Shown: piece after piece, positions 34,291 to 46,255 of the stretch | How the letters are laid out: each line of letters starts with the position of its first letter | How positions within the stretch are numbered: the first letter of the stretch is position 1 | From: Prosthecochloris marina | Lineage (GTDB): Bacteria; Bacteroidota; Chlorobiia; Chlorobiales; Chlorobiaceae | DNA: 64,000 nt | Direction: 5' to 3' | Assembly: GCF_003182595.1 (NCBI RefSeq) | Contig: NZ_PDNZ01000004.1 | Location: 271,322-335,321 of the forward strand | Notes under the pieces: generated by a model | Told to the model about the DNA's origin: nothing | Database searches by the model: none | What the model saw: the letters and a program-made list of their open reading frames with translations, nothing else | Translations under genes and position numbers: made by a program

Positions 34291-35766
34291 TCAAGGAAGG
34301 TTTGTACACCCCATCAGGTAACGATCACACTCCCGAGCTGCAGCGCGGCCTTCATTGATTGCCCATACAATCAGACTCTGGCCTCTGCGTGCGTCACCGG
34401 CAGCAAAAACTTTTACCATACTGGTTCTGAAGTCCCCATACTCAGCTTTTATATTGGAACGTTCTCCCTGCTCAACTTTCAACTGTTGTAATAACCCCTC
34501 TTCCGGCCCTAAAAATCCCATGGCAAGAAGAATCATATCCGCAGGGATAGTTTCTTCGGTTCCGAAAACAGGTTCGGGTATCCAACGCTCCTCTTTTTTC
34601 ACCCATTCAACCTGACAGACTTCGATCCCGGTCAAATGCCCGTTAGTATCACCAAGAAGTTTTTGAGTCATGACGCTGTAACGGCGAGGATCGTCCCCTT
34701 GAACGGCTGCAGCTTCTTCCTGCCCGTAATCAACCTTGATGGTTTTAGGCCATTCGGGCCAAGGGTTATCCGGCTGGCGCTCCAGTGGTGGTTCGGGCAT
34801 AATCTCGAGCTGTACAACACTTTTACATCCCTGACGGATCGACGTGGCAACACAGTCGGTTCCGGTATCACCCCCACCTATGACAACAACAGCTTTATCC
34901 TTTGCATTTATCTTCGGTTCATCGCCGTCCAGCACAGCTTTCGTGCTTGAACGAAGGTAATCCATAGCAAAATACACACCTTTATTGCCTCGGCCTTCAA
35001 CATCGAGGTCTCTCGGCTTTGTCGCTCCAGTACAGAGAACAACCGCATCAAACTCTTCGAGCAGCTTTTCCGCGGAATAATCTTTTCCGACCTCAGTGTT
35101 CACAACAAAGGTAACTCCCTCTTCTTCCATGAGGTCGATACGTCGCTGAACAACACTTTCCTTATCGAGTTTCATGTTCGGGATACCGTACATGAGCAGC
35201 CCCCCGATTCTGTCGTCACGCTCAAAAACTGTGACGTTGTGTCCCGCTCTGTTCAGCTGATCTGCACAGGCAAGACCTGCAGGGCCCGAACCGACAATCG
35301 CCACGCGCTTTTCGGTCCGCTTTGCAACCTCACAAGGCTTTACCCAGCCCTGCTCAAAAGCGTGCTCGATAATGATGCACTCTATGTTCTTGATGGTCAC
35401 CGGCGGCTCGATGATCCCGAGAACACATGAACCTTCACACGGTGCAGGACAAACTCGCCCGGTAAACTCAGGAAAATTATTCGTCTTCATAAGCCGCTCG
35501 AATGCTTCGCGCCAGAACCCCCTGTAGACATGATCGTTCCACTCGGGAATCAGGTTATGAATCGGACATCCCGATGTCATCCCGCTAAGCATAATACCGG
35601 TATGACAGTAAGGTGTACCACAGTCCATACAACGAGCCCCCTGCTCACGCAGAGCTTCTTCCGGCATTTCCTTGTGGAATTCTTTCCAGTCCTTTATACG
35701 CTCGAGCGGTTGCCTGTCTTCGGGGACCGCCCTCTCATATTCTAAAAATCCTTTTACTTTACCCAT
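34291..35766 (-). CDS. gltD: glutamate synthase small subunit
   Basis: 491 residues, the size of bacterial GltD. N-terminal Cys motifs ([29 protein letters not shown]) bind the two [4Fe-4S] clusters. Two Rossmann motifs follow: [17 protein letters not shown] for FAD and [14 protein letters not shown] for NAD(P)H. It delivers electrons to GltB to convert glutamine and 2-oxoglutarate into two glutamates. It follows gltB by 46 bases in one operon. Confidence 0.97.
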   Translation of the reverse strand: MGKVKGFLEYERAVPEDRQPLERIKDWKEFHKEMPEEALREQGARCMDCGTPYCHTGIMLSGMTSGCPIHNLIPEWNDHVYRGFWREAFERLMKTNNFPEFTGRVCPAPCEGSCVLGIIEPPVTIKNIECIIIEHAFEQGWVKPCEVAKRTEKRVAIVGSGPAGLACADQLNRAGHNVTVFERDDRIGGLLMYGIPNMKLDKESVVQRRIDLMEEEGVTFVVNTEVGKDYSAEKLLEEFDAVVLCTGATKPRDLDVEGRGNKGVYFAMDYLRSSTKAVLDGDEPKINAKDKAVVVIGGGDTGTDCVATSIRQGCKSVVQLEIMPEPPLERQPDNPWPEWPKTIKVDYGQEEAAAVQGDDPRRYSVMTQKLLGDTNGHLTGIEVCQVEWVKKEERWIPEPVFGTEETIPADMILLAMGFLGPEEGLLQQLKVEQGERSNIKAEYGDFRTSMVKVFAAGDARRGQSLIVWAINEGRAAARECDRYLMGCTNLP

Positions 35767-35812
35767 ATACCACTTAATTCATTTAACAGGGTCCTGATGC
35801 TTTTTCTCTACC

Positions 35813-38800
35813 TCAGTTTCCGGAGACACGTGCCGGATCGTGAACATTCTTTTCGAATGCAGCCATTATAGCTTCATCACCGGCCATTCCTTCTTTCATG
35901 ACGCTCTCCATGGCCTCCATCGCACGTTTGTAATCATGCGGATACACCTTTACAAAACGTTTTCTGGCTTCTTGCCATTCCTCGAGTATCCCTGCCGCAA
36001 GAGAGCTACCGGTATATTCATAATGCCGCTCTATCATAGCACGTAGTTTTGCTAACTCATGTTCATCGTCGATCTCATAGAGACCGACCATCTGGCAATT
36101 ACAACGCTGCTCGAATGTTCCGTCTTTATCGTAGACAAATGCAGCACCGCCTGACATACCTGCCGCGAAATTCTTTCCTGTCGTGCCGAGAATAACAACC
36201 GTACCACCGGTCATATACTCACAGCAATGATCGCCGACAGCTTCGACAACTGCCTCGAGACCGCTGTTGCGGACACAGAAACGCTCACCGGCCATTCCGC
36301 GGATATAGGCTTCGCCGGATATCGCTCCGTAAAAGGCGACGTTGCCGATGATAATGTTTTCTTCAGGCGAAAAGGTTGACTGTTTTGGAGGATAGGTAAT
36401 AATCCTGCCTCCCGACAAGCCCTTTCCAAGATAATCGTTTGCGTCACCTTCGAGTTCGAGCGTCATTCCCTTTGGAATGAAGGCACCGAGACTTTGCCCG
36501 GCTGAGCCGTAAAACTTGATATGGATCGTATCGTCGGGCAATCCCCCGCCACCATGGGCTTTTGTCACTTCATTACCGACAATGGTACCGACAACACGGT
36601 CTGTGTTGTGAATCGGGAGTGTCGTGTTGACTTTTTCTTTCCTCTTGATAGCCGGTTCACAAATTTTGAGAAGAGTTTTGATGTCGAGCGAATTACCTAT
36701 CCCATGATCCTGTCGGGAAGTATTGTACAAGCTTTCGCCCTCTTCACCGGGTTCCGCTTTGTAAAGAATTTTCGAGAGATCGACCCCTTCGGCTTTCCAA
36801 TGCCTGACAGCTTTTTTCATCTCGAGCTTTTCAGTACGCCCTACAAGCTCGTTAAGTGTCCGAACCCCCATCTCCGCCATATATTCGCGGACCCCTTCGG
36901 CAAGAAAACGCATAAAATTCTCAACGTGCTCCGGTTTTCCGGTAAAGTTTTTCCTGAGCTCCGGATTTTGAGTAGCAACACCTACCGGGCAGGAGTCTTC
37001 CTGACAAGCACGCATCATGATGCACCCCATAACGACAAGAGCCGTTGTGGCAAAACCGAACTCCTCAGCGCCAAGCAGCGCAGCGATGATGATATCCCGG
37101 GCGGTTTTCATCTGACCGTCGGCTTCAACGATTATACGGCTTCTGAGATTGTTGAGTACCAGGGTCTGATGCGTTTCAGCAAGCCCAAGCTCCCAAGGCA
37201 TCCCGGCATGCATGATACTGGAGAGAGGAGAAGCCCCTGTACCACCGTCATGACCGCTGATCAGTACAACATCCGCGTGCGCCTTCGCTACTCCTGCGGC
37301 GATGGTACCAACCCCGACTGTTGAAACAAGCTTAACATTGATACGCGCTTTGCGATTGGCATTTTTAAGATCGTGTATCAACTGCGCAAGATCCTCGATA
37401 GAATAGATATCGTGGTGCGGTGGAGGAGAAATCAGCCCGACTCCGGGAGTTGAATGACGAGTCTTGGCAATCCACGGGTAAACTTTGGTGCCCGGAAGCT
37501 GTCCGCCTTCTCCCGGTTTCGCCCCCTGAGCCATTTTTATCTGGATCTCTTTCGCATTGGTCAGATATTCGCTGGTCACCCCGAAACGTCCCGAAGCAAC
37601 CTGCTTGATTGCAGACATTCTCGAGTCACCATTCGACTCCGGCAGAAAACGATCGGTCTCCTCACCCCCTTCTCCGGTATTGCTTTTTCCGCCGAGGCGG
37701 TTCATGGCGATCGCCAGTGTTTCATGAGCCTCCTTGCTGATGGAACCGTATGACATAGCACCGGTTTTGAACCGTTTGACAATATTTTCCACCGGTTCCA
37801 CCTCTTCAATCGGAACAGGAGTTTTGCTGAACCTGATAGCCATAAGACCGCGAAGCGTAAAGAGCTCTTCACTTTGTTCGTCGATCAGACTCTCATATTT
37901 CTTGAACATATCGTAATCCCCGGTACGGCATGCATACTGCAGTATGTGGATTGCCTCAGGGCTTAACAGGTGTCCTTCCCCATCGTGCCGCCATTTTCTT
38001 TCACCGCCACTTTCAAGCCCAGGGTCAACATCGTTTCCTGATACTGGAAATGCCGCTTCATAGCGCTTGCGAACCTCTTTTGCAATCAAGTCGATGCCGA
38101 TACCCTCTATCCGTGAAGGAGTTCTGGGAAAATATGAATCCACAAGCCGTGAATTGAGCCCTACAGCTTCAAAAATCTGGGCGCCACTGTAACTCTGAAC
38201 CGTTGAAATACCCATTTTGGCCATAGTCTTCACAACCCCTTTGACAATGGCTTTGATATAGTTTTTCACGGATGTCTCGGCATCCTGATTCGGAATCTGT
38301 CCTTTGTCAACAAACTCTCGAATCGACTCAAGTGCCAGATAGGGATTGATCGCCCCCACCCCGTAACCGATCAACAAGGCATAATGATGCACCGTTCTCG
38401 GTTCTGCAGACTCGAGAACGAGTCCTGTTTTCGTTCGCAGACCGGCATTGATCAGAAAATGATGAACCCCTGAAGCAGCAAGCAGTGCAGGAATAGGAGC
38501 GTGCATTTCATCAACCCCTCCCTTATCGGAAAGAATGATCAGGTTGGCCCCTTGAGTAATTTCCTGTTCGCATTGACGGCAGATATCCTGCATCGCGTTG
38601 TCGATCCCCTTACCGTCATCCTCGATCTTATAAAATATCGGGATGGTAACCGCCTTGAAACCCGGCTGATTTATGCTGCGTATCTTGTCCAGCTCTTCAT
38701 CGGTAAGCACAGGACGATCGATTTTAAGCCTGTGACAGTTTTCTTCTGTAGGTTCGAGCAGGTTCCCTTCTGAACCAAGCATGACTATTGTCGAAGTAAT

Positions 38801-40417
38801 GACCTCTTCCCTGATAGAATCGATCGGGGGATTGGTAACCTGCGCAAACAGCTGCTTGAAGTAATCATAAAGCAGCTTCGGCCTGTTCGAAAGCGCAGCA
38901 AGAGGGACATCGTGTCCCATAGACCCAACTCTTTCCACTCCGTTGGTTGCCATCGGAACGAGATGAAGAGCAATATCCTCCTGGGTGTATCCGTAAAGCT
39001 TCTGATGAGCCAATAGATCAAGCTTGCTTTCATCTTGCTTTTCAAGAGCATTGCCGGAAAGAGACTCGAGTTCCAGCAAGTGCTTTTGGAGCCATTTCGA
39101 ATAAGGCATTTCCTTGGCGATTGTCTCCTTGATTTCTTCATCGGAGATAATGCGCCCTTGCGCTGTATCGACAAGAAACATTTTGCCTGGCTGCAAACGG
39201 TCTTTCCTGAGAATCCGTTCGGGCTCTATATCGAGCACACCGGCCTCGGACGCCATAACGACCAGGTCATCTTTGGTGATATAATAGCGTGACGGCCGTA
39301 ATCCGTTACGATCGAGAATAGCTCCGATCTGAACACCGTCGGTGAAAGCAACAGAAGCCGGCCCGTCCCAGGGCTCCATCAAACAACTGTGATATTCATA
39401 AAATGCCTTCTTTTCTTCATCCATGTCGCTGCTGCCGTTCCATGGTTCCGGAATCAGCATCATCGCAGCGTGTGCCAGAGAACGGCCGCTTAACGCCAAC
39501 AGTTCAAAAACATTGTCGAGGATGGCGGAATCACTCCCGTCCTCCATAATAACAGGCTTGATATGTTCTATACTGCTGCCAAACAGCTTGGACTCGAACA
39601 TCTTTTCCCTGGCCTTCATCCAGTTGATGTTCCCTCGAAGCGTATTGATCTCTCCGTTATGGCTGAGAAAACGATATGGATGTGAGCGGTCCCAGCTCGG
39701 AAACGTATTGGTGCTGAACCTGGAGTGCACCATGGCGATGGCGCTTTTCACGTCGGAATCGTTCAGTTCAGGATAAAAAAGCGACACCTGCTCTGGAAGC
39801 AGCATTCCCTTATATACTATCGTTCGGTGAGAAAGACTGCTTATATAAAAATAATTGCTGCCAAGGAGCCCTGCGGTATACTTGACTCTTTTGGTAATCC
39901 TGCGCCGTATGACATAGAGCTTTCTGCCAAACTCCTCATCCGAAGCAATATCTTTTCCTTTACCGACAAAAAACATCTTGACCACCGGCTCCTGGGACTT
40001 TGCGGTTTTCCCCAGAGAATCGTTGCATGTCGGCACTTTTCTGAGGCCGAGAAATTTTTGTCCTTCTGCCTGAACCATCTGACGGCAGATATCCTCTATA
40101 GCCCTGCGCTGAGAAATATCAGGTGGCATGAATGCCATCCCAACGGCATAATCACCTTCAGAAGGAAGCTCGATTCCTCTCTCCTCACAGACCTTTCTTA
40201 AAAACCTGTCGGGAATCTGTAAAAGAATACCGGAACCATCTCCGGTATTGTTCTCGCATCCGCAAGCACCGCGATGCTTCATCTTCTCAAGCACTTCCAA
40301 ACCTTGCTGCACTATCTCATGAGACCGTACACCTTTTATATTGGCCACAAAACCCACGCCACAGGCATCATGTTCAAAACGTGGGTCATAGAGCCCTGCT
40401 GCTTGCTTTGCTTTCAT
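35813..40417 (-). CDS. gltB: glutamate synthase large subunit
   Basis: 1534 residues. A short propeptide precedes the catalytic Cys19 (EHDACGVGF), which becomes the N-terminal nucleophile of the class II glutaminase domain. The central and FMN-binding synthase domains follow, with the 3Fe-4S cluster motif [12 protein letters not shown] near residue 1135. The C-terminal beta-helix ([18 protein letters not shown]) completes the protein. With GltD it makes glutamate from ammonium-derived glutamine, the main nitrogen assimilation route of green sulfur bacteria. Intact. Confidence 0.98.
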   Translation of the reverse strand: MKAKQAAGLYDPRFEHDACGVGFVANIKGVRSHEIVQQGLEVLEKMKHRGACGCENNTGDGSGILLQIPDRFLRKVCEERGIELPSEGDYAVGMAFMPPDISQRRAIEDICRQMVQAEGQKFLGLRKVPTCNDSLGKTAKSQEPVVKMFFVGKGKDIASDEEFGRKLYVIRRRITKRVKYTAGLLGSNYFYISSLSHRTIVYKGMLLPEQVSLFYPELNDSDVKSAIAMVHSRFSTNTFPSWDRSHPYRFLSHNGEINTLRGNINWMKAREKMFESKLFGSSIEHIKPVIMEDGSDSAILDNVFELLALSGRSLAHAAMMLIPEPWNGSSDMDEEKKAFYEYHSCLMEPWDGPASVAFTDGVQIGAILDRNGLRPSRYYITKDDLVVMASEAGVLDIEPERILRKDRLQPGKMFLVDTAQGRIISDEEIKETIAKEMPYSKWLQKHLLELESLSGNALEKQDESKLDLLAHQKLYGYTQEDIALHLVPMATNGVERVGSMGHDVPLAALSNRPKLLYDYFKQLFAQVTNPPIDSIREEVITSTIVMLGSEGNLLEPTEENCHRLKIDRPVLTDEELDKIRSINQPGFKAVTIPIFYKIEDDGKGIDNAMQDICRQCEQEITQGANLIILSDKGGVDEMHAPIPALLAASGVHHFLINAGLRTKTGLVLESAEPRTVHHYALLIGYGVGAINPYLALESIREFVDKGQIPNQDAETSVKNYIKAIVKGVVKTMAKMGISTVQSYSGAQIFEAVGLNSRLVDSYFPRTPSRIEGIGIDLIAKEVRKRYEAAFPVSGNDVDPGLESGGERKWRHDGEGHLLSPEAIHILQYACRTGDYDMFKKYESLIDEQSEELFTLRGLMAIRFSKTPVPIEEVEPVENIVKRFKTGAMSYGSISKEAHETLAIAMNRLGGKSNTGEGGEETDRFLPESNGDSRMSAIKQVASGRFGVTSEYLTNAKEIQIKMAQGAKPGEGGQLPGTKVYPWIAKTRHSTPGVGLISPPPHHDIYSIEDLAQLIHDLKNANRKARINVKLVSTVGVGTIAAGVAKAHADVVLISGHDGGTGASPLSSIMHAGMPWELGLAETHQTLVLNNLRSRIIVEADGQMKTARDIIIAALLGAEEFGFATTALVVMGCIMMRACQEDSCPVGVATQNPELRKNFTGKPEHVENFMRFLAEGVREYMAEMGVRTLNELVGRTEKLEMKKAVRHWKAEGVDLSKILYKAEPGEEGESLYNTSRQDHGIGNSLDIKTLLKICEPAIKRKEKVNTTLPIHNTDRVVGTIVGNEVTKAHGGGGLPDDTIHIKFYGSAGQSLGAFIPKGMTLELEGDANDYLGKGLSGGRIITYPPKQSTFSPEENIIIGNVAFYGAISGEAYIRGMAGERFCVRNSGLEAVVEAVGDHCCEYMTGGTVVILGTTGKNFAAGMSGGAAFVYDKDGTFEQRCNCQMVGLYEIDDEHELAKLRAMIERHYEYTGSSLAAGILEEWQEARKRFVKVYPHDYKRAMEAMESVMKEGMAGDEAIMAAFEKNVHDPARVSGN

Positions 40418-40527
40418 ATCTCCAGCTACTTCTAATCTAAATTATTTACTAAAAAAGCGCTCTCAAATTTGAACTGGGGAATATAAACTTTTTCAAAGAA
40501 TATCCCTGAGCCACCACTCCATCTCGA

Positions 40528-41271
40528 CTACGCTTTACCTTGATTCGCTACCGCGTTGATTGCTTTTTGGAGTGCATCCTGATCACCCAGGTAGTAACTT
40601 TTCAAGGGCTTCAGATCATCATCGAGTTCATATACGAGAGGAACCCCGGTTGGAATGTTCAGCCCCACGATTTCCTCGTCCGAGATAGAGTCGAGATACT
40701 TGACCAGGGCACGTAGCGAGTTACCGTGCGCTGCGATAATAACTTTTTTCCCGGCCTTGATTTCAGGCGCGATTTCTTCAAGCCACAACGGCAGAACACG
40801 GGAAACGGTATCTTTGAGACATTCCGTCAAAGGAACATCATTCTCTGCAAGCGATGCGTATCGGGGATCGTTTCCCGGATAACGAGAGTCGGTCTTTTCA
40901 AGTGGTGGAGGCGGCGTATCATAGCTTCTACGCCAGACCAGCACTTGCTCTTCTCCATGCTGTTGAGCTGTTTCAGCCTTGTTCAGTCCCTGAAGCGCCC
41001 CATAATGGCGCTCATTCAGACGCCAATCCTTGGTAACCGGTATCCACATCAGATCCATTCCGTCAAGGACGTTCCACAACGTACGGATAGCTCTCTTGAG
41101 AACCGAAGTATACGCAATGTCGAAAACAAAACCCTCCTTTTTCAGAAGCTCCCCTGCGCTCCTGGACTCCTTTTCACCTTTGTCGCTCAAGTCAACATCA
41201 TACCAGCCGGTGAAACGGTTTTCCCTGTTCCACTCACTTTCTCCATGGCGAAGCAATACAAGCTTTATCAT
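40528..41271 (-). CDS. gpmA: 2,3-bisphosphoglycerate-dependent phosphoglycerate mutase
   Basis: Interconverts 3- and 2-phosphoglycerate. 247 residues. [10 protein letters not shown] carries the phosphorylated His near residue 9, [13 protein letters not shown] the substrate loop, [13 protein letters not shown] the Arg/Glu pair, and [16 protein letters not shown] the second active-site His. Length and motifs match GpmA closely. Monocistronic. Confidence 0.97.
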   Translation of the reverse strand: MIKLVLLRHGESEWNRENRFTGWYDVDLSDKGEKESRSAGELLKKEGFVFDIAYTSVLKRAIRTLWNVLDGMDLMWIPVTKDWRLNERHYGALQGLNKAETAQQHGEEQVLVWRRSYDTPPPPLEKTDSRYPGNDPRYASLAENDVPLTECLKDTVSRVLPLWLEEIAPEIKAGKKVIIAAHGNSLRALVKYLDSISDEEIVGLNIPTGVPLVYELDDDLKPLKSYYLGDQDALQKAINAVANQGKA

Positions 41272-41566
41272 GCCGCTCTCCTCCTTGTAAGACCATTGAT
41301 TTTATTGAAGCGAAGGGTATTACCACCCTATTTTACCAAGTCGTATGAATGTAATAATCTTGAATACTTTTCTCAAACATTCTACCTCACCCTCCACTCC
41401 TTCCAGGTCAATCCGTACGCACAAAAGGCAAAAATTATAAAAAGAGCTTATGGTTTTATATGATGAAATATCCTATCTTTTGTTCTTTTGGCCCTATGGC
41501 CCAGTTTATTATCAAGTATTACAAGACCGACAAAAGAGAAGCCGGCCAAAGATCTGACAACGCAAT

Positions 41567-42832
41567 ATGAAAGTAGACAATTTCAGACTGCAACTTGGCA
41601 AAAAAGAATATACCCCGATCGTTATAGGCGGAATGGGAGTAAACATATCAACGACCGAGCTTGCTCTCGCAGCTGAAAAGCTGGGCGGAATTGGCCATAT
41701 TTCCGATGCTGAAGTTTGTTTTGTCTGCGATCAGATACTCAGTACCTCATATACCACCCGTAAACGCAAGAAATACAGTTATAACGCTAACAACCCCGAT
41801 AAATCAGATCTCCACTTCGATCTCGGTGAAGTTGCCGAAGCGCAGAAAATGTATGTAGAACATACTGTATCTCAAAAAAGCGGTAATGGTGCCATCTTCA
41901 TGAACTGCATGGAAAAACTCACCATGCGGGATTCTTCCGAAACGCTCCGAACACGGCTTTCCGCAGCCATGGATGCCGGAATAGACGGACTGACACTTGC
42001 AGCCGGCCTCAACCTGCGTACACTTGATCTTATAAAAGACCACCCTCGGTTCCACGATGTAAAAATCGGAATTATCATCTCATCGTTACGTGCTCTGAAA
42101 ATTTTCCTGAAGCGGGCTTTCAAGCTGCAACGAATGCCGGACTATATCGTTGTAGAAGGTCCTCTAGCTGGAGGACATCTTGGTTTCGGCCCTGAAGACT
42201 GGAAGTCTTACGACCTTTATACAATCGTAACAGAGGTGATTGATTTTCTAAAAAGTGAAAACCTGAACATACCGGTCATACCCGCTGGCGGAATCTTTAC
42301 CGGCGGTGATGCCGTCAAATTCTTACTGGCCGGAGCCTCGGCCGTTCAGGTGGCAACGCGGTTCACCATCACAAAAGAGTCAGGTCTTCCGTATGAAGTC
42401 AAGCAACATTACATCAATACTGAAAAGGACGACATTGTTGTCAACACAGTCTCTCCTACCGGTTACCCCATGAGAATGCTCAAAAGTTCACCGGTTCTCA
42501 ACTATTCGATCAAACCAAACTGTGAAGGTCTCGGTTACCTGCTTGACAACAAAGGTAAGTGCGGTTACATAGAGTCGTACTACAAAGCTCTCGATCTCAA
42601 GGAAAAAGGTCAACGCATGAAAATCACCGATCAAACCTGCCTCTGTACAGGAATGGCGAAATATGACTGTTGGACCTGCGGAGATACTACTTACCGGCTA
42701 AAAGAAACAACGAACCAGATGCCGGATGGAAGCTGGCAACTACCCTCGGCTGAAGATGTCTTTCAGGACTACCAATTTAGCGAGAACAACCAGATACAGA
42801 AACCTTCCGCTCAAGAAAAAGTCAATAGCTGA
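41567..42832 (+). CDS. nitronate monooxygenase-like FMN protein with C-terminal Cys cluster
   Basis: 421 residues. A TIM barrel of the 2-nitropropane dioxygenase family: opening TPIVIGGMGVNIS, VEGPLAGGHLGF with the active-site His-like position, and the FMN phosphate loops IPAGGIFTGGDAV and GASAVQVATRF. After the barrel comes a Cys-rich tail (CLCTGMAKYDCWTCGDTTYRL) that could bind a metal or iron-sulfur cluster. This tail is not part of nitronate monooxygenases such as that of Pseudomonas. Related FMN barrels include enoyl reductases (FabK), so the substrate is open. Confidence 0.85.
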   Translation: MKVDNFRLQLGKKEYTPIVIGGMGVNISTTELALAAEKLGGIGHISDAEVCFVCDQILSTSYTTRKRKKYSYNANNPDKSDLHFDLGEVAEAQKMYVEHTVSQKSGNGAIFMNCMEKLTMRDSSETLRTRLSAAMDAGIDGLTLAAGLNLRTLDLIKDHPRFHDVKIGIIISSLRALKIFLKRAFKLQRMPDYIVVEGPLAGGHLGFGPEDWKSYDLYTIVTEVIDFLKSENLNIPVIPAGGIFTGGDAVKFLLAGASAVQVATRFTITKESGLPYEVKQHYINTEKDDIVVNTVSPTGYPMRMLKSSPVLNYSIKPNCEGLGYLLDNKGKCGYIESYYKALDLKEKGQRMKITDQTCLCTGMAKYDCWTCGDTTYRLKETTNQMPDGSWQLPSAEDVFQDYQFSENNQIQKPSAQEKVNS

Positions 42833-43018
42833 CCGTTGATTTGGAAATATATGACCATTAGAGGAACTTCCGCTCAAGTCTGAAGATTTCTCACTTTTCC
42901 CATTTCATTTTTCGCTCTTCCTCGTCTTCTACCCCACTACCTCCAGCTAAGCGGGTTATTTACAAAAGAACTGTTACATTGGAATATATCAAGCACACAG
43001 CATTTCAATCAGGTCGCC

Positions 43019-44041
43019 ATGAAAAGAAAGCTGAGGTTTCTGTTGACGACAGCGCTCATCTTCGTTCTGTCGCTTTTGCTGATTTTCCTTTTCAATCAGC
43101 TTTATTTCTTTGCTGCGCTTGTCGGCAACTTTCATCCTGTTGCAGGCTATGCTGTTTTCGGAACAGGAGCGATCATCTTTTGTGCTTTTGTTTTTTCTCT
43201 CATTGCACTCTGGAACCCTTTTCCTAAACCGGTTTTCCCTGAAAATGAAGCAGTACCATCCTACGCGGCCTATATACGTTACCTCGGAAAGTCTCAACTT
43301 GCACACCCCAAACACCCCGACCCATTCAAAAAGGAAAGAGACGAACGATGGATCAAATCCAATCACAAGCTCCTTGAAACCGATGCCCTGAACATCACAA
43401 AAGAACTGGCAATTAAAAACTTTTTTGTTGGAGCTTTAGCTCAAAATACATCTTATGGCACCTCGACATCGTTGACGAACAACCTCAAGCTCGTATGGCG
43501 CATCTACAAGCTTCATCATAAAAAACCATGCGGTAGAGACCTGCTTGCCCTTTATCGCTTCACCTATGGATCGCTTCCTCTCTCAGATTTCAATAAGGAA
43601 GAACTTCCCTCACACATCAAACCTATTATTCAATCCTCCTTCAGCAACACTCTTGCAACGCTCCTGCCAGGAGGAAATCTGCTGACTCCGCTGTTTCTCA
43701 ATTTTTTCCTCGCCGGATCCACTAACACCTACCTCACCTGCCTTACCGGCATCATCAGCCTTCATTACTGTCAGGCTCTCTCGGAAGAAGATACGGCGGA
43801 AATCGTCCGTCAAAGCAATTTCGAGGCAACGTTTATGCTCAAAGAGATTGTTAAAGAATGCAATCCAATACTGTCAAAAACCATAAGCGACGCAGTTAAA
43901 AATGCCGGCATGGAAAGCCTCGACACCGTTCGACCACCAACTCCCGGAGGAAATCTGGCGCAGGATATCGTTTCTCATGTAGCACAATCGCTTAAAAACA
44001 TCATTCGGGAAAACGTCGAGTCGGAGAAAGAAAAGCCGTAA
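43019..44041 (+). CDS. membrane protein, DUF697-like
   Basis: 340 residues. Two N-terminal membrane helices (about 8-28 and 43-63), then a soluble helical part, a hydrophobic region around residues 215-255 (LATLLPGGNLLTPLFLNF, then STNTYLTCLTGIISLHYC) that recalls the C-terminal block of DUF697 proteins, and a polar tail. DUF697 occurs in YcjF and GTPase-associated membrane proteins. No GTPase gene is next to it. The assignment is tentative; the gene itself looks real by length and start. Confidence 0.6.
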   Translation: MKRKLRFLLTTALIFVLSLLLIFLFNQLYFFAALVGNFHPVAGYAVFGTGAIIFCAFVFSLIALWNPFPKPVFPENEAVPSYAAYIRYLGKSQLAHPKHPDPFKKERDERWIKSNHKLLETDALNITKELAIKNFFVGALAQNTSYGTSTSLTNNLKLVWRIYKLHHKKPCGRDLLALYRFTYGSLPLSDFNKEELPSHIKPIIQSSFSNTLATLLPGGNLLTPLFLNFFLAGSTNTYLTCLTGIISLHYCQALSEEDTAEIVRQSNFEATFMLKEIVKECNPILSKTISDAVKNAGMESLDTVRPPTPGGNLAQDIVSHVAQSLKNIIRENVESEKEKP

Positions 44042-44442
44042 AATCGGAATTCAGAATCCTGAAACCGGAATCCAGATCTCCATAGCTGTTGATTTGTTGA
44101 GTCGTTGAGCTGTTGAATTGAAATGAAAAGCAATGAGCAGCGAGTGCTGAACGATGAGTGTATTTAAGTTTTCAGTCCTTAGTTTCTTAGTGTTGAGTTC
44201 AGCAAGAGTAACTTGGTACTGGGTATTCGGGAATAGGGTTAAGACAAGGTAGGAGTATGGAGTAGTAGCGTTGCTGCAGGAGTAAGGAACCAGGAAAATA
44301 ACCAATACCGAATGACTATTGCGTAATGGGGGAAGAACGGAAAAGGGAAAATAATAGTCGGCAGTAGCACAGAATAGTTTTTTCCCCAGAAAGGTAAAGG
44401 AATGAAAAAAATGCTCCTTTTTGACTTTTGCTCTTTGACTTT
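44042..44442. other. intergenic, no gene seen
   Basis: About 400 bases between the DUF697-like gene and tadA, convergent. It holds repetitive T/G-rich words (GTTGATTTGTTGAGTCGTTGAG near 44090, in part) and a direct repeat CTTTTTGACTTTTGCTCTTTG near 44415, both of low complexity. No ORF with support. Confidence 0.45.
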
Positions 44443-44901
44443 TTACTCTTGATCTCGTAGTCCGCGGAAAAACTCCTGCAGAAGACTTTGCGCCTTATGC
44501 TCGAGGATCCCTCCGTAAACCTCAGGTTGATGATTGAGACCGTGTGAAGAGACAACGTTCATGACTGTCCCGCATGCCCCCATTTTCGGATCATACGCCC
44601 CGAAAACCAATCTCCCGAGCTTTGTATTGACAATCGCGCCTGCACACATCGGACAGGGCTCGAGCGTCACGGCAAGCGTACAATCGTTAAGATATTTGCT
44701 TCCAAGGGTGGCCATCGCCGACGTCAAAGCAATCATCTCGGCATGGGCAGTTGCATCGGTAAGTTCCTCGACCTGGTTATGCCCCCTTCCCACAATATGG
44801 CCGCTTGCATCAAACACTGCAGCACCGACTGGAACTTCTTTTTTCTCATATGCCTTGATCGCCTCTCGGAAGGCTTGCTCCATAAAATATGAAAGATCCA
44901 T
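44443..44901 (-). CDS. tadA: tRNA-specific adenosine deaminase
   Basis: Deaminates A34 to inosine in the anticodon of tRNA-Arg. 152 residues. Zinc site from HAEMIAL (His and catalytic Glu) and PCPMCAGA (two Cys); VPVGAAVFD and the C-terminal helix with FFRGLR are as in TadA. Alternative members of the family (guanine deaminase) are less similar in the PCPMC surroundings. Confidence 0.93.
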   Translation of the reverse strand: MDLSYFMEQAFREAIKAYEKKEVPVGAAVFDASGHIVGRGHNQVEELTDATAHAEMIALTSAMATLGSKYLNDCTLAVTLEPCPMCAGAIVNTKLGRLVFGAYDPKMGACGTVMNVVSSHGLNHQPEVYGGILEHKAQSLLQEFFRGLRDQE

Positions 44902-45012
44902 TATCCTGATTGAATTTTATCTAACCGCTAATTTTTGCTATTATAAACCTTTTGTTTGCCAATTTCCAGGAGCACCCCTCCTATTGTGCTACTTTAACAA
45001 ATATCCAAGAAC

Positions 45013-46188
45013 ATGAATATTCACGAATATCAAGGTAAGGACATCCTGCGCAAATTCGGAGTCTCCGTACCAAAAAATATCGTTGCTTTTTCCGCCGATG
45101 AGGCAAGACAGGCAGCAGAACAGCTGTTTGAAGAGCAGGAAAGCAATGTCGTCGTTGTCAAAGCCCAGATCCATGCCGGGGGGCGAGGCAAAGCAGGTGG
45201 CGTCAAGCTTGCAAAGTCTCCGGAAGAAGTTCATGATATTTCACGCCAGATGCTTGGTGCCACCCTGGTAACCCATCAGACCGGCCCGGAAGGTAAAGAA
45301 GTCAAGCGCTTGCTGATAGAAGAGGGAATGAATATCGAAAAGGAATTTTATGTCGGTATTACTCTCGACCGTGCAACCTCGAACAATGTTTTAATGGTTT
45401 CCACCGAAGGCGGAATGGAAATAGAAAAGGTTGCGGAAGAAACCCCTGAAAAACTGTTGAAAATCCAGATTCATCCCCTTCATGGCATTCAAGGGTTCCA
45501 GGCCCGTCAAGCTGCGTTTTTCCTTGGCCTTGAAGGTGAAAATTTCAAAAATGCCGTACGGTTCATCACTGCACTGTATACAGCCTATACATCAATTGAC
45601 GCCTCTCTGGCAGAGATCAATCCGCTCGTCGTAACTAAGGAAGGCCGTGTTCTCGCTCTCGATGCGAAAATCAATTTCGATTCAAATGCCCTTTTCCGTC
45701 ACAAGGATTTCCTTGAACTCCGGGATACAACCGAAGAGGATCCCTTCGAGGTCGAAGCCTCCAAGTCAAACCTCAATTACGTAAGGCTCGATGGCAATGT
45801 CGGCTGCATGGTCAACGGAGCAGGCCTTGCTATGGCTACAATGGACATGATCCAGCTTGCCGGTGGTAAACCTGCCAACTTCCTCGACGTCGGTGGCGGT
45901 GCCAGCCCCGAAACAGTAAAAGAAGGCTTTAAAATCATCATGAGTGATAAAAACGTTAAAGCAATTCTTGTCAATATATTCGGTGGAATCGTACGTTGCG
46001 ACCGTGTTGCTGGAGGCGTCATAGAAGCCGCGAAGAAGGTTGGTCTGAACCTCCCGGTCATTGTACGGCTCGAAGGCACCAATGCGGAAGTCGCTCAGAA
46101 AATGCTTGATGAATCCGGCCTCAACCTTATCGCAGCAAGCGGGCTGCGGGACGCCGCCCAGAAAGTGAATGAAGCACTTGCAGGATAA
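45013..46188 (+). CDS. sucC: succinyl-CoA synthetase (ADP-forming) beta subunit
   Basis: 391 residues. Starts [17 protein letters not shown] as all SucC proteins do; ATP-grasp domain with [18 protein letters not shown]; CoA-ligase part with [18 protein letters not shown] and [12 protein letters not shown]. In green sulfur bacteria it works in the reductive TCA cycle, forming succinyl-CoA from succinate, CoA and ATP. The alpha subunit gene sucD is not adjacent, so the two subunits are encoded apart. Confidence 0.98.
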   Translation: MNIHEYQGKDILRKFGVSVPKNIVAFSADEARQAAEQLFEEQESNVVVVKAQIHAGGRGKAGGVKLAKSPEEVHDISRQMLGATLVTHQTGPEGKEVKRLLIEEGMNIEKEFYVGITLDRATSNNVLMVSTEGGMEIEKVAEETPEKLLKIQIHPLHGIQGFQARQAAFFLGLEGENFKNAVRFITALYTAYTSIDASLAEINPLVVTKEGRVLALDAKINFDSNALFRHKDFLELRDTTEEDPFEVEASKSNLNYVRLDGNVGCMVNGAGLAMATMDMIQLAGGKPANFLDVGGGASPETVKEGFKIIMSDKNVKAILVNIFGGIVRCDRVAGGVIEAAKKVGLNLPVIVRLEGTNAEVAQKMLDESGLNLIAASGLRDAAQKVNEALAG

Positions 46189-46220
46189 TTTTCCACGTTC
46201 GGCACATCATCCACACAATG

Positions 46221-46255
46221 AAGAGGCTGCCTCAAAAGAGCAGCCTCTCGTTTTG
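46221..46255 (+). terminator. terminator after sucC (repeated hairpin type)
   Basis: GAGGCTGC and GCAGCCTC form a perfect 8-bp stem with a 9-base loop, followed by TCGTTTTG, 34 bases after the sucC stop. A very similar hairpin follows hemN (52676-52710, minus strand). Confidence 0.75.
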
